Source: Croceibacterium mercuriale (GTDB lineage Bacteria > Pseudomonadota > Alphaproteobacteria > Sphingomonadales > Sphingomonadaceae). From it: a stretch of DNA of 64,000 bases. The DNA is taken from NCBI RefSeq assembly GCF_000802385.1, contig NZ_JTDN01000002.1:682001-746000 (forward strand), written 5' to 3'. The translations under genes were made by a program, and so were the position numbers. This document shows positions 47,248 to 55,647 of this stretch, piece after piece (position 1 is the stretch's first letter; each line of letters starts with the position of its first letter). The notes under the pieces are model-generated. The model saw only the letters and a list, made by a program, of their open reading frames with translations, was not told the DNA's origin and did not search any database.

Positions 47248-47312
47248 AGGGGTCCCTTTTGGACGCCGATCACCCCGCTAAGGGGGTCCTTTTTGCACGC
47301 CGATCCACAACA
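47248..47312. repeat. Right terminal repeats of the IS21-like element
   Basis: In inverted orientation: GATCGGCGTCCAAAAGGGAC with CCCT (47271 down to 47248), and the outer unit beginning TGTTGTGGATCGGCGTGC (47312 downward) ending in AGGACCCCCT. Confidence 0.65.
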
Positions 47313-47472
47313 TTCGCGGAACTTAGGCAAGTTCGGGCTTAGCAGTCTCACGGCCGACGGCCTCGCCACGCGCACTGGAAGTGAGTACAATCAACGGGTT
47401 AGAGCCTTCGTACCGGCTCACTCAAACCAGCCGATCAGTCCCTAATTGACAAGCACACCGAACGCGGCAGGA

Positions 47473-48630
47473 TCAGTCTTCCCGCACGCCTGCCAGCAGG
47501 GTGGGGGCGTGTTGCAGGAAGGGGAGGGGGTTCACGGCGCGGCCGTGCACGCGGACCTCGAAGTGCAGGTGCGGGCCGGTGGAGCGGCCGGTGCTGCCCA
47601 GCATGCCGACCTGGTCGCCGGCCGCCACACGATCGCCGACCTTTGCCTTCCAGCCGGACAGGTGACCATATCGCGTCATCAACCCGTTGCCGTGGGTGAT
47701 CTCCACCGTGCGGCCATAGCCGCCCTTGGTGCCGACGAAGCTGACCCGGCCGTTGGCGGTCGCCAGCACGGGTGAGCCTTGCGGGGCGGCGAAGTCCAGG
47801 CCGGCATGCAGCGCGGCGGTGCCGTGGAACGGGTCGCGACGATAGCCGAAGGAAGAGGAGAAGCGCGCGCCGGCCACCGGCATCACCTGCGGCACGCGGG
47901 TCATGGAGCGTTCCAGCTCCGCCATGCGGGTCAGGCTGGTGCCCAGCCGTTCGAACCGAGCGCTCAAGGCACCGTCGGCGCTGCTGCTGAAGCTTTCCAG
48001 CGGACCACCCATGGCCAGCTGGTCGTCGCGGCTCAGGCTGGCGCGCACCGTGCGCGGATCCACGCCCAGCGCACGGATCGCGCTTTCGGCCCGATCGGCG
48101 CGGGTCTCGGCATAGCGGGTGAGCCGCGCTGCCAGCGCCAGCTGCCGCTGTTCCAGCCGCAGCAGCGCCGCACCCTCCGGCAGTGCGGCACCCACGCGTT
48201 GCGCCCGGCCGCTCGCCTCGTCCACGCGGCCGGCGGAGGCGGCCTCCTGGTCGGCGACGGCATCGGCGGGCAGCATGCCGGCGACGGTTTCCAGCAGCTC
48301 CTGCCGCTGTTGCAGGTCCTGCGCCACGCGGTCCATCTCGGCACGCCAGCGGGCGACCTGCGTCGCATCGTCGGTCACCGCGGCTTCGCGGTCGGCGAGG
48401 CGGGCCTGGTGCTGCTCGGTCTCGATCCGGCTGGTCGCCAGCGCCGCCAGCGAGCCCAGCCAGCCGAGCGCCAATGCGCCGGTCACGCCAGCCAGCACGA
48501 CCTGCTTGCGGGTGGACAGGCGCAGGGTCCGGACCTTGCCGGCATCGGGCGCGCCAGTGCGGAAAGTGACTTCGCGCGGGGCGAACAGGTGCTGGATACG
48601 CGGTGCCTTGCGGCTCGTGTGCTGAAGCAA
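47473..48630 (-). CDS. M23-family peptidase with coiled coil (DipM/NlpD-like)
   Basis: 385 residues from a TTG with GGGA upstream; no ATG fits and a GTG at 48735 is an alternative. A single membrane segment (about residues 43-62) is followed by a coiled coil (about 65-150), then the LytM/M23 domain with zinc ligands in HAGLDF and HLHFEV and YGHLS. It should act in the periplasm on peptidoglycan or regulate amidases. First core gene after the island, on the opposite strand from the island genes. Confidence 0.85.
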   Translation of the reverse strand: MLQHTSRKAPRIQHLFAPREVTFRTGAPDAGKVRTLRLSTRKQVVLAGVTGALALGWLGSLAALATSRIETEQHQARLADREAAVTDDATQVARWRAEMDRVAQDLQQRQELLETVAGMLPADAVADQEAASAGRVDEASGRAQRVGAALPEGAALLRLEQRQLALAARLTRYAETRADRAESAIRALGVDPRTVRASLSRDDQLAMGGPLESFSSSADGALSARFERLGTSLTRMAELERSMTRVPQVMPVAGARFSSSFGYRRDPFHGTAALHAGLDFAAPQGSPVLATANGRVSFVGTKGGYGRTVEITHGNGLMTRYGHLSGWKAKVGDRVAAGDQVGMLGSTGRSTGPHLHFEVRVHGRAVNPLPFLQHAPTLLAGVRED

Positions 48631-48858
48631 GAGTTTGATCCCGTTGGAAATTGCGACCCCCGTCTGCCGTGCCGCTACGCACAGGGCGGCCGCGGAGTCG
48701 ACCGGCAGCACCGTCGAAAACGGGTCAGCTGACACCGCTATGGGATGAAGCGATCCGCCATAAGGATTTTTTCTGCAGCCTCCGGGAACCGGAATGCAGG
48801 CCAGGCGTGCGGCAGAATCGCCCTGACAGGGTGGCGGGCGGCTGATACACGGCACCCC

Positions 48859-50139
48859 ATGTCGACCCATGCCCAGCAGACCCGCCCTGACACAGTAACG
48901 CAGCTGGTGGAGGACCTCGCCCGCGCCGGCCGCGCCGCGCAGGGCCAGCTTGCCCTGCTGGACAGCGGGGCCAAGGCGCGCGCGCTGCGCACCGCCGCCG
49001 CCGCGCTGCGCGATGCCGCGCCGGCGATCCTGGCGGCCAACGCGCAGGATTGCGCCGCGGCAGAGGCGAACGGCACCAGTGGCGCCATGCTGGACCGCCT
49101 GCGGCTGGACGCGGGCCGCCTGGCCGGCATTGCCGCAGCGGTGGAGGCGGTCGCCGGCCTGCCGGATCCGGTCGGGCAGGTGATCGACCGCAGCGAGGCG
49201 CCCGCCGGCATGGCCCTGTCGCGCGTACGCGTGCCGATCGGGCTGATCGGCATCATCTACGAATCCCGCCCCAACGTCACCGCCGATGCGGCGGCGCTCT
49301 GCGTGATGAGCGGCAATGCCGCGCTGCTGCGCGGGGGGAGCGAGGCGGTGAACACCAACCGTGCGATCCATGCGGCTTTCGCCGCAGGGCTGGCGGCCGA
49401 GGGCGTGCCCGCCGCCGCCGTGCAGCTGCTGCCGACGCAGGACCGTGCCGCCGTGGGCGCCATGCTGGGGGCGGCCGGCCTGATCGACATGATCATCCCG
49501 CGTGGCGGCAAGGGGCTGGTCGCACGGGTGCAGGCCGATGCGCGGGTGCCCGTGCTCGCCCATCTGGACGGCATCTGTCACACCTATGTCCACCATGCCG
49601 CCGACCCGGCCATGGCGCGGGCGGTGACGCTGAACGCCAAGATGCGCCGCACCGGCATCTGCGGCGCGATGGAGACGCTGCTGCTGGACGCTGCCTTCCC
49701 CGACAGCGCCGGCGTGGTCGCCGCGTTGCTGGATGGCGGCTGCACCCTGCGCGGCGATGCGCGGGCACAGGCGATCGATTCGCGCATCCAGCCGGCATCC
49801 GCCAATGACTGGGACACCGAATATCTCGATGCCGTCCTGTCGGTCGCGGTGGTGGACGGGCTGGAGCAGGCGCTGGCGCATATCGCCCGCCATTCCAGCG
49901 GACATACCGATGCCATCATCACCGGCGACGATGCCGTGGCCGAGGCGTTTCTGGCCCGCGTGGACAGCGCCATCGTGATGGCCAACGCCTCCAGCCAGTT
50001 CGCCGATGGCGGCGAATTCGGCCTGGGTGCGGAAATCGGCATTGCCACCGGCCGCTTGCACGCCCGCGGCCCGGTCGCGCTGGAGGGGCTGACGACCTAC
50101 AAGTGGCAGGTGCGCGGCAGCGGGCAGGCGCGCGCCTGA
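48859..50139 (+). CDS. proA: Gamma-glutamyl phosphate reductase
   Basis: Second step of proline synthesis: NADPH-dependent reduction of gamma-glutamyl phosphate to the semialdehyde. 426 residues. The catalytic Cys lies in RRTGICGAMETLL; other ProA blocks are PIGLIGIIYESRPNVT, ALLRGGSEA and DWDTEYLDAVLSV. proB is not visible upstream. Its stop overlaps the nadD start (TGATG). Confidence 0.95.
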   Translation: MSTHAQQTRPDTVTQLVEDLARAGRAAQGQLALLDSGAKARALRTAAAALRDAAPAILAANAQDCAAAEANGTSGAMLDRLRLDAGRLAGIAAAVEAVAGLPDPVGQVIDRSEAPAGMALSRVRVPIGLIGIIYESRPNVTADAAALCVMSGNAALLRGGSEAVNTNRAIHAAFAAGLAAEGVPAAAVQLLPTQDRAAVGAMLGAAGLIDMIIPRGGKGLVARVQADARVPVLAHLDGICHTYVHHAADPAMARAVTLNAKMRRTGICGAMETLLLDAAFPDSAGVVAALLDGGCTLRGDARAQAIDSRIQPASANDWDTEYLDAVLSVAVVDGLEQALAHIARHSSGHTDAIITGDDAVAEAFLARVDSAIVMANASSQFADGGEFGLGAEIGIATGRLHARGPVALEGLTTYKWQVRGSGQARA

Positions 50140-50837
50140 TGCAGCGCCACGGCCCGGTCACGGGCCTGCTGGGCGGCAGCTTCAACCCCGCGCACGGCGG
50201 GCACCGGCGCATCTCGCTGTTTGCGAAGGATGCGCTGGGGCTGGACGAGGTGTGGTGGCTGGTGTCCCCCGGCAATCCGCTGAAGCCCCGTGCCGGCATG
50301 GCGCCGCTTGCCACCCGCTACCGCTCCGCCCGGGCGCAGGCGCGGCGGGCGCCCATCACCGTCACCGCGATCGAGCGGGAGCTGGGCACCGTGTTCACCG
50401 CCGATACGCTGGCGGCGCTGCTGCGCCGCTACCCCAAGCGGCGCTTCGTGTGGCTGATGGGGGCGGACAATCTGGCGCAGTTCCATCGCTGGCGGCAATG
50501 GCGGCGGATCGCCCGGCAAATGCCGATTGCGGTGATTGCCCGCCCCGGCTATGATAGCAAGGCAATCGCGAGCCCCGCGATGGCCTGGTTGCGGCTTCAC
50601 CGGCTGCCTGCCGCCAGCCTTCGCGACGCGAAGTCGCAACGCCGGCGTGAATGGAGCGCACCTGCGCTGATAGAGCTGCGTTTCGATCCCGATCCGCGAT
50701 CGGCCACCATGGTCCGCCTGTCGGATCCGGACTGGACCGCGCGCCATGCCCGCCCCATCTCTGGTGCGGACCTGCGGGATCAGCTGACGCACCGCCCCAT
50801 CCACGACCCCGCCCAGCCAGAGGTGCAGCCCCGGTGA
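50139..50837 (+). CDS. nadD: Nicotinate-nucleotide adenylyltransferase
   Basis: NAD synthesis: joins nicotinate mononucleotide with ATP to form deamido-NAD. 232 residues. The nucleotidyltransferase signature is GGSFNPAHGGHRRIS, with WLVSPGNPLKP and WLMGADNLAQFHRW downstream; these are NadD landmarks. Coupled to proA by a one-base overlap, as commonly seen in alphaproteobacteria. Confidence 0.93.
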   Translation: MQRHGPVTGLLGGSFNPAHGGHRRISLFAKDALGLDEVWWLVSPGNPLKPRAGMAPLATRYRSARAQARRAPITVTAIERELGTVFTADTLAALLRRYPKRRFVWLMGADNLAQFHRWRQWRRIARQMPIAVIARPGYDSKAIASPAMAWLRLHRLPAASLRDAKSQRRREWSAPALIELRFDPDPRSATMVRLSDPDWTARHARPISGADLRDQLTHRPIHDPAQPEVQPR

Positions 50838-50902
50838 CCATCCGGTCTGCCTTCCGTCGCCTGTGCGATCACCACCACTGCAAAGGAGCATGAAACGCTG
50901 CG

Positions 50903-51358
50903 ATGACACAGCCTTACGAACAGTCCGGCCCTGCCGGCGCATCGGCCGTGTCCGCACCGCTTTCCACCATGTCTGACACCGCCCCCCTGGCCATCGAGGC
51001 CGAACCCGGCTCCATCCACGCGCTTGTCCTGCACCAGCTGGACGAGGATCAGGCGCAGGACGTCGTCTCCATCCCGCTTGCCGGCAAGAGCTCCATCGCC
51101 GATCACATGGTGATCGCGTCCGGCCGCTCCACGCGGCAGGTCGCCGCCATGGCGCAGAAGATTGCCGAGCGCATGAAGAAGGAAGGCCACGGCAACAGCC
51201 GCATCGAAGGCCTGCCCGCGGCCGACTGGGTGCTGATCGATGCCGGCGACGTGGTGGTCCACCTGTTCCGCCCGGAAGTCCGCTCGTTCTACAACCTGGA
51301 ACGCATGTGGGGCTTCGGTGACGAAGGCTCCGCCTCCTCGATGGTGGGCCGGGCCTGA
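50903..51358 (+). CDS. rsfS: Ribosomal silencing factor RsfS
   Basis: Binds L14 of the 50S subunit and blocks subunit joining under starvation. 151 residues from 50903, or 129 from the in-frame ATG at 50969. The body ADHMVIASGRSTRQVAAMAQ, GLPAADWVLIDAGDVVVHLF and RSFYNLERMW is diagnostic. The ribosome site AAGGAG (50883-50888) is 14 bases from the first ATG. An overlapping 28-codon frame begins at 50890. Confidence 0.92.
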   Translation: MTQPYEQSGPAGASAVSAPLSTMSDTAPLAIEAEPGSIHALVLHQLDEDQAQDVVSIPLAGKSSIADHMVIASGRSTRQVAAMAQKIAERMKKEGHGNSRIEGLPAADWVLIDAGDVVVHLFRPEVRSFYNLERMWGFGDEGSASSMVGRA

Positions 51359-51382
51359 GGGCCATCTGCCGGGGGTAGTCCC

Positions 51383-51805
51383 ATGCTCCTGCACGTGATC
51401 GCCCGCGGCAAGATCGCCCGCTCGCCCGAAGGCGAGCTGGTCGATCGCTATGCACAGCGGATCGCCTGGCCGCTGAAGCTGACAGAACTGCCGGAGCGTG
51501 GCGGCCGGGTGCCCGATCCCGCCACACCCGTTCGCCGCGTGCTGCTGGACGAGCGCGGCCGTCAGCTGACCAGCGAGGCGCTGGCCGCCCAGCTGGGCCA
51601 GTGGCGCGATGGCGGCGTGCGCGAATGCCGGTTCGAACTGGGCGCGGCGGACGGCCATGGCGATGACGGGCGCGCCGGGGCGGACCTGCTGCTGGCCTTC
51701 GGCGCCGCCACCTGGCCGCACCTGCTGGCCCGCGCCATGCTCATGGAGCAGCTGTACCGCGCGACGACCATCATCGCCGGGCATCCGTATCATCGCAGCG
51801 GGTAG
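51383..51805 (+). CDS. rlmH: 23S rRNA (pseudouridine1915-N3)-methyltransferase
   Basis: SPOUT-fold methyltransferase of 140 residues acting on helix 69 of 23S rRNA. The C-terminal knot region FGAATWPHLLARAMLMEQLY and GHPYHR is the RlmH signature. It follows rsfS by 24 bases, a widely conserved pairing. Confidence 0.94.
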   Translation: MLLHVIARGKIARSPEGELVDRYAQRIAWPLKLTELPERGGRVPDPATPVRRVLLDERGRQLTSEALAAQLGQWRDGGVRECRFELGAADGHGDDGRAGADLLLAFGAATWPHLLARAMLMEQLYRATTIIAGHPYHRSG

Positions 51806-51846
51806 CGGCAGCAGACATCTAGTGCCAGCCAACGGGGAGAAGCGTG

Positions 51847-52362
51847 ATGTCGGAGCCTGATTTTGTCGCCCGCTACTCCCGGGGCCGACTGATGCTCGCG
51901 CTGCTCGCCTGTGGCACGCTGGTCGTCGGCGGTTTGTGGATGGCGGAGATCATCGGGCAGCCGCCGAGTAGCGAGCGGTACCCCAAGGCTGTTGTTGTGG
52001 CGGTTGGCTGGCTCAATGTGCTGATGGGCGCGATCGCCAGTGCCGAAATAATCAGACGATTGGTCAAGGCGGGGGAGCACCTCAGTATCGGGGCGGCTGG
52101 GATTCGCTGCAATGCCTGGGCCAGCCAGACCATACCCTGGTCGGAGATCGAAGAGGTGAAAGTCTGGAACCTGCAGCGGCAGAAGGCGATCATTCTGCGC
52201 CTGCACGATCCATCGCGCTACCCAGCCAAGCGCCTGCTTGCCTCCCTGCCCGGCAACCGTCGGCTGACTGGTGGCGACATTGCGATCTACATGACCGGCA
52301 CGGACCGAAGTTTCAGTGAGGCGCTTGCCGCCATCGAGCATTACCGACCCGTCACCACATGA
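51847..52362 (+). CDS. Two-helix membrane protein with PH-like tail
   Basis: 171 residues; GGGGAGA precedes the start (a GTG one codon earlier is possible). Two hydrophobic segments (about 14-34 and 47-67) are followed by a cytosolic part (GIRCNAWASQTIPWSEIEEV) resembling bacterial PH-like domains such as the STM3941 group. Less GC-rich than neighbours. It separates rlmH from the peptidase gene and has no clear operon partner. Confidence 0.65.
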   Translation: MSEPDFVARYSRGRLMLALLACGTLVVGGLWMAEIIGQPPSSERYPKAVVVAVGWLNVLMGAIASAEIIRRLVKAGEHLSIGAAGIRCNAWASQTIPWSEIEEVKVWNLQRQKAIILRLHDPSRYPAKRLLASLPGNRRLTGGDIAIYMTGTDRSFSEALAAIEHYRPVTT

Positions 52363-52449
52363 TCGGCATCAACACCACCCCTCATCTGGCGTTCAGCACG
52401 CTTCGCGCTTAGATTGGCAATCGTGTCGCACCCCAGAAAGCCCGCCCGC

Positions 52450-53787
52450 ATGAGTCTCGCCCGCCCGTTGCGCGCTGCCGCCCTCCTGTGCGCGGTGGCC
52501 CTGCTGCCTGCCACGACGGCCGGCTTCGCGCAGGTGGAGGGGCGCGCCTCGCCCGAATTCGCCAAGCTGTTCGCCACCTATCAGCGGATCAAGGCCTCCT
52601 ATGTGGAGCCGGTGACGGACGAGGTGCTGATCCGCGGCGCGATCGACGGGATGCTGGCCGCGCTCGACCCGCACTCCGCCTATCTCGACGGTACCGCGCT
52701 GCAGCGGCTGGAGACGATGATCGACGGCAATTACCAGGGTCTGGGCATTTCGGTGCAGCTGGATGATGGCGCGGTGAAGGTCGTGTCCCCGTTCAAGGGC
52801 AGCCCGGCGGAGGCGGCCGGCATCAAGGCGGGCGACTACATCACCCATATCGATGGCCGGCTGATCTACGGGCTGGAACTGGACGAGGCGGTGCAGCAGA
52901 TGCGTGGCGGGGCAGGTACGTCCATCCGCCTGTCGATCTTCCGCGCCGGACGTGACGCGCCGTTCGACGTGACCGTGACCCGCGGCCTGATCGAGCTGGA
53001 GCCCGTCACTCACGAGCTGAAGGACGGCCGGATCGGCTATATCAGCGTGAACGAGTTCAGCCGCGATGTCGGCGCGGATGTCAATTCCGCGCTGAACGCC
53101 CTGCGCACGCAGGCGGGCGGCACGCTGGCCGGCCTGGTGCTGGACCTGCGTCGCAATCCCGGCGGATCGCTGGACGAGGCCGTTGCCCTGTCGGACCTGT
53201 TCCTGGACAAGGGCCAGATCGTGTCGCAGCGCGGGCGCAACCGGGCGGACACGATCTATTACGAGTCCGAGACCGTCTATCGCGGCGACGCCGCCGCCGG
53301 CGTGCCGATGATCGTGCTGATCGATGTCGGCTCCGCCAGCGCCAGCGAGATCGTCGCCGGCGCGTTGCAGGACCAGCATCGCGCGCTGATCATGGGCGAG
53401 CGTTCCTTCGGCAAGGGCAGCGTGCAGACGCTGCTGCCGCTGGCACAGGATGCGGCGCTGAAGCTGACCACGGCGCGCTACTACACGCCCTCCGGCCGAT
53501 CCGTGCAGGAAGGCGGGATCAAGCCCGACATCCGGGTGCCGCAGCTGTCCGATCCCGACGCCGCCACCCGCAGCCAGTATGCCATGCGCGAAAGCGACCT
53601 GCGCCGCCATCTGGTGAATGAGGTCGATCTGGAGGACGAGGCGCTCGAGACCGACCGCCAGGTCGATCCCCGCTTCACCGCCACGGCGGAGGAGCTGGCC
53701 ACGCAGGGGATCGAGGACTTCCAGCTCGATTATGCGCTGAAGACGCTGCGCCGCACCGGCGCGGGCGTGCTGACCGCGCGGCGGTGA
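52450..53787 (+). CDS. C-terminal processing peptidase, S41 family (CtpA-like)
   Basis: Periplasmic serine peptidase of 445 residues with a signal peptide (cleavage near GFAQV). An N-terminal helical part is followed by a PDZ domain (about 90-170) and the catalytic domain. The Ser-Lys dyad is Ser in IDVGSASASE and Lys in FGKGSVQT. An Asp/Glu-rich C-terminal tail follows. The gene sits in the usual order after rlmH, here with one gene inserted. Only a weak ribosome site precedes the ATG. Confidence 0.93.
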   Translation: MSLARPLRAAALLCAVALLPATTAGFAQVEGRASPEFAKLFATYQRIKASYVEPVTDEVLIRGAIDGMLAALDPHSAYLDGTALQRLETMIDGNYQGLGISVQLDDGAVKVVSPFKGSPAEAAGIKAGDYITHIDGRLIYGLELDEAVQQMRGGAGTSIRLSIFRAGRDAPFDVTVTRGLIELEPVTHELKDGRIGYISVNEFSRDVGADVNSALNALRTQAGGTLAGLVLDLRRNPGGSLDEAVALSDLFLDKGQIVSQRGRNRADTIYYESETVYRGDAAAGVPMIVLIDVGSASASEIVAGALQDQHRALIMGERSFGKGSVQTLLPLAQDAALKLTTARYYTPSGRSVQEGGIKPDIRVPQLSDPDAATRSQYAMRESDLRRHLVNEVDLEDEALETDRQVDPRFTATAEELATQGIEDFQLDYALKTLRRTGAGVLTARR

Positions 53788-53803
53788 CAGGCAGGCGGTC
53801 GGC

Positions 53804-54280
53804 GTGACGTCCAACCTGCGCCTTGCACAGCGTCTGGCGATCGCAGTGCCCGCGCTGGCGCTGGCGGGCGCGTGGCTGTCCCAATATGCGGGTGGCCTGC
53901 CCCCGTGCGAGATGTGCTGGTGGCAGCGTTATGCCCATCTGGCCGCACTGGCGCTGGCCCTGGCGGCGCTGCCGTTGCATCGCCTGCGCGCGGGCCTGCT
54001 GGCGCTGGCTGCGCTGGCGATCTGCCTGTCCGGCGTGATCGGCGGCTTCCATGCGGGCGTGGAATATGGCTGGTGGCCGGGCATCACCACCTGCGCGCAA
54101 CCGACCGGGCTGGCCGGCGGCACCGATCCGCTGGCCGCCATCATGGCGGCGCCGCTGGTGCGCTGCGACGTGGCCCCGTGGACCCTGCTGGGCGTTTCGC
54201 TGGCCGGCTGGAACGCACTGTATTCCATGCTGGCGGGCCTCGGCCTGTTCCGGCTGCTGGGCCTGAGGGAGCGACCATGA
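53804..54280 (+). CDS. dsbB: Disulfide bond formation protein DsbB-like
   Basis: 158 residues, four membrane helices, GTG start. The first periplasmic loop carries the redox pair in PPCEMCWWQRY, and the second loop has Cys residues in TTCAQP and VRCDVAP. It oxidises DsbA-like proteins and passes electrons to quinone. The stop overlaps the coq7 start (ATGA), pairing a quinone user with a quinone-making enzyme. Confidence 0.88.
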   Translation: MTSNLRLAQRLAIAVPALALAGAWLSQYAGGLPPCEMCWWQRYAHLAALALALAALPLHRLRAGLLALAALAICLSGVIGGFHAGVEYGWWPGITTCAQPTGLAGGTDPLAAIMAAPLVRCDVAPWTLLGVSLAGWNALYSMLAGLGLFRLLGLRERP

Positions 54281-54831
54281 CCGACCCCATGAGCGACACG
54301 GTGAAGGCGGAGCGCGAGCGGATGATCCGCGTCGACCAGGCCGGCGAGTTCGGCGCCACGCGCATCTATGCCGGGCAGCTGGCGGTGATGGGCGAGCATT
54401 CGCCCTTGTCGGCGGAGATCCGCGGCATGGCCGAGCAGGAGGCGCAGCATCGTGCGCAGTTCGATGCGCTGCTCGCCCGCCGCGGCGTGCGGCCCACCGC
54501 CCTGCAGCCCTTCTGGTCCGCCGCCGGCTATGCGCTGGGGGCGGTCACCGCGCTGATCGGCCCGGAAGCCGCAATGGCCTGCACTGCCGCGGTGGAGCAG
54601 GAGATCGACCGGCATTATACCGCGCAACTCGGCCAGCTGGCACAGGATCGCGCCGCCGGCGATGCCGACCCGGAGCTGGAAGGGATGATCGAACGCTTCC
54701 GCGATGACGAGCGCGAGCATCACGATGCCGCGATCGCCGCCGGGGCGGAGCGGGCGCCGGCCTATCCGTTGCTGCATGCCGCGATCCGCTTCGGCTGCCG
54801 CGCGGCGATCCGGCTGTCGGAACGGATTTGA
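54277..54831 (+). CDS. coq7: 5-demethoxyubiquinol-8 5-hydroxylase (Coq7)
   Basis: Diiron hydroxylase of the penultimate ubiquinone step; 184 residues. Iron ligands are in GEFGATRIY, EQEAQHRAQF, VEQEIDRHY and DDEREHHDAA. GAGGGAGC precedes the ATG. Membrane-associated. Coupled to dsbB by a 4-base overlap. Confidence 0.94.
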   Translation: MTDPMSDTVKAERERMIRVDQAGEFGATRIYAGQLAVMGEHSPLSAEIRGMAEQEAQHRAQFDALLARRGVRPTALQPFWSAAGYALGAVTALIGPEAAMACTAAVEQEIDRHYTAQLGQLAQDRAAGDADPELEGMIERFRDDEREHHDAAIAAGAERAPAYPLLHAAIRFGCRAAIRLSERI

Positions 54832-54938
54832 TACGTTTGCCGGGGGAACCGGCCTGCTTCAAATCCGGTTAGGGAGATGAAGCGCCATCATTTTACCGTC
54901 GCCGGCAGATGCCTGCCGGTCTCGCAGGAAACCGTACC

Positions 54939-55607
54939 ATGAACCGTTCGCTGATCGCCCTGCTTGCCGCCCCTTTCGGCCTTGCCGCGTTGCCGCTGCC
55001 CGCCGCTGCGCAGGACAATGCCGGCGACCGGGTCAATACGGTGATCATCTATGGCGAGGACGAGTGTCCCCGCTCCAGCGCGGACGAGATCACCGTCTGC
55101 GCCCGCCTGGACGAGTCGGAGCGGTTCCGTATTCCGGAGCGCCTGCGCCAGAGCCAGGACCCGGCCAACGAGGCCTGGGCCAGCCGCGTGCAGGCTTTCG
55201 AGACGGTGGGCGATTTCGGCCCGCTGTCCTGCTCCACCGTCGGGACCGGCGCGGAGCTGGGCTGCACGCCGCAACTGATCGAGGCTGCGTATGCCGAACG
55301 GCGCGCCGGGTCCGGCGTGCGCTTCAGCCAGCTGATCGAGCAGGAGCGAGCGGAGCGGCTGGCCACCATCGACTCCGAGGCTGCTGCCACGCAGGCGCGG
55401 GTCGAGGAGCAGGAAGCGATTATTCTCGAGCGCCAGCGGGTGGCGCAGGAAGGCGAAACGCCCGCCGCGGCCGATCCCTCCGCCGCCCCGGCCGGTGTGA
55501 CCGATCCCTCGCAGCGTCCCCCCGCGCCCCCGGCAGAGGACGTCCCGTTCGAGAGCGACGATGCCGCCGGTACGCAGCCGGTAGACGGCAGCGCCGTCAT
55601 CCGCTGA
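54939..55607 (+). CDS. Conserved secreted protein, function unknown
   Basis: 222 residues; AGGAAAC precedes the ATG. Signal peptide cleaved near AAAQD. The mature start VIIYGEDECPRSSADEITVC with ESERFRIPERLR is a pattern I associate with sphingomonads, having conserved Cys residues. A helical Glu-rich middle (about 130-165) and a Pro/Ala-rich low-complexity tail follow. No enzyme motif. Confidence 0.7.
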   Translation: MNRSLIALLAAPFGLAALPLPAAAQDNAGDRVNTVIIYGEDECPRSSADEITVCARLDESERFRIPERLRQSQDPANEAWASRVQAFETVGDFGPLSCSTVGTGAELGCTPQLIEAAYAERRAGSGVRFSQLIEQERAERLATIDSEAAATQARVEEQEAIILERQRVAQEGETPAAADPSAAPAGVTDPSQRPPAPPAEDVPFESDDAAGTQPVDGSAVIR

Positions 55608-55647
55608 GCGGGTCGCATTCGGCCGGCTGCTCTGGCAGGGGGCGGGC

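Larger units (their letters stand above)
44966..47312 (-). mobile_element. Defective IS21-family insertion sequence
   Basis: About 2.35 kb bounded by TGT/ACA ends. Each end carries two copies of a repeat of the form GATCGGCGTC-AA-AGGGACCCC, as expected for the multiple transposase sites of IS21. Inside are istB (intact) and istA (broken). No target duplication of 4-8 bp is obvious, which fits an old or rearranged copy. It lies at the right part of the island. Confidence 0.72.

Noticed and set aside
44940-47330. Target-site duplication around the IS21-like element
   Set aside because: Flanks (GTTCTAT on the left, TTCGCGG on the right) do not match over 4-8 bases; a TTCGCGG inside the left flank is probably chance.
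32698-47434. Direct attL/attR repeats of the island
   Set aside because: I compared the two junctions by eye and found no shared stretch longer than expected by chance.
47313-47434. Possible tRNA or attachment site right of the IS element
   Set aside because: No cloverleaf or conserved tRNA arms could be formed.
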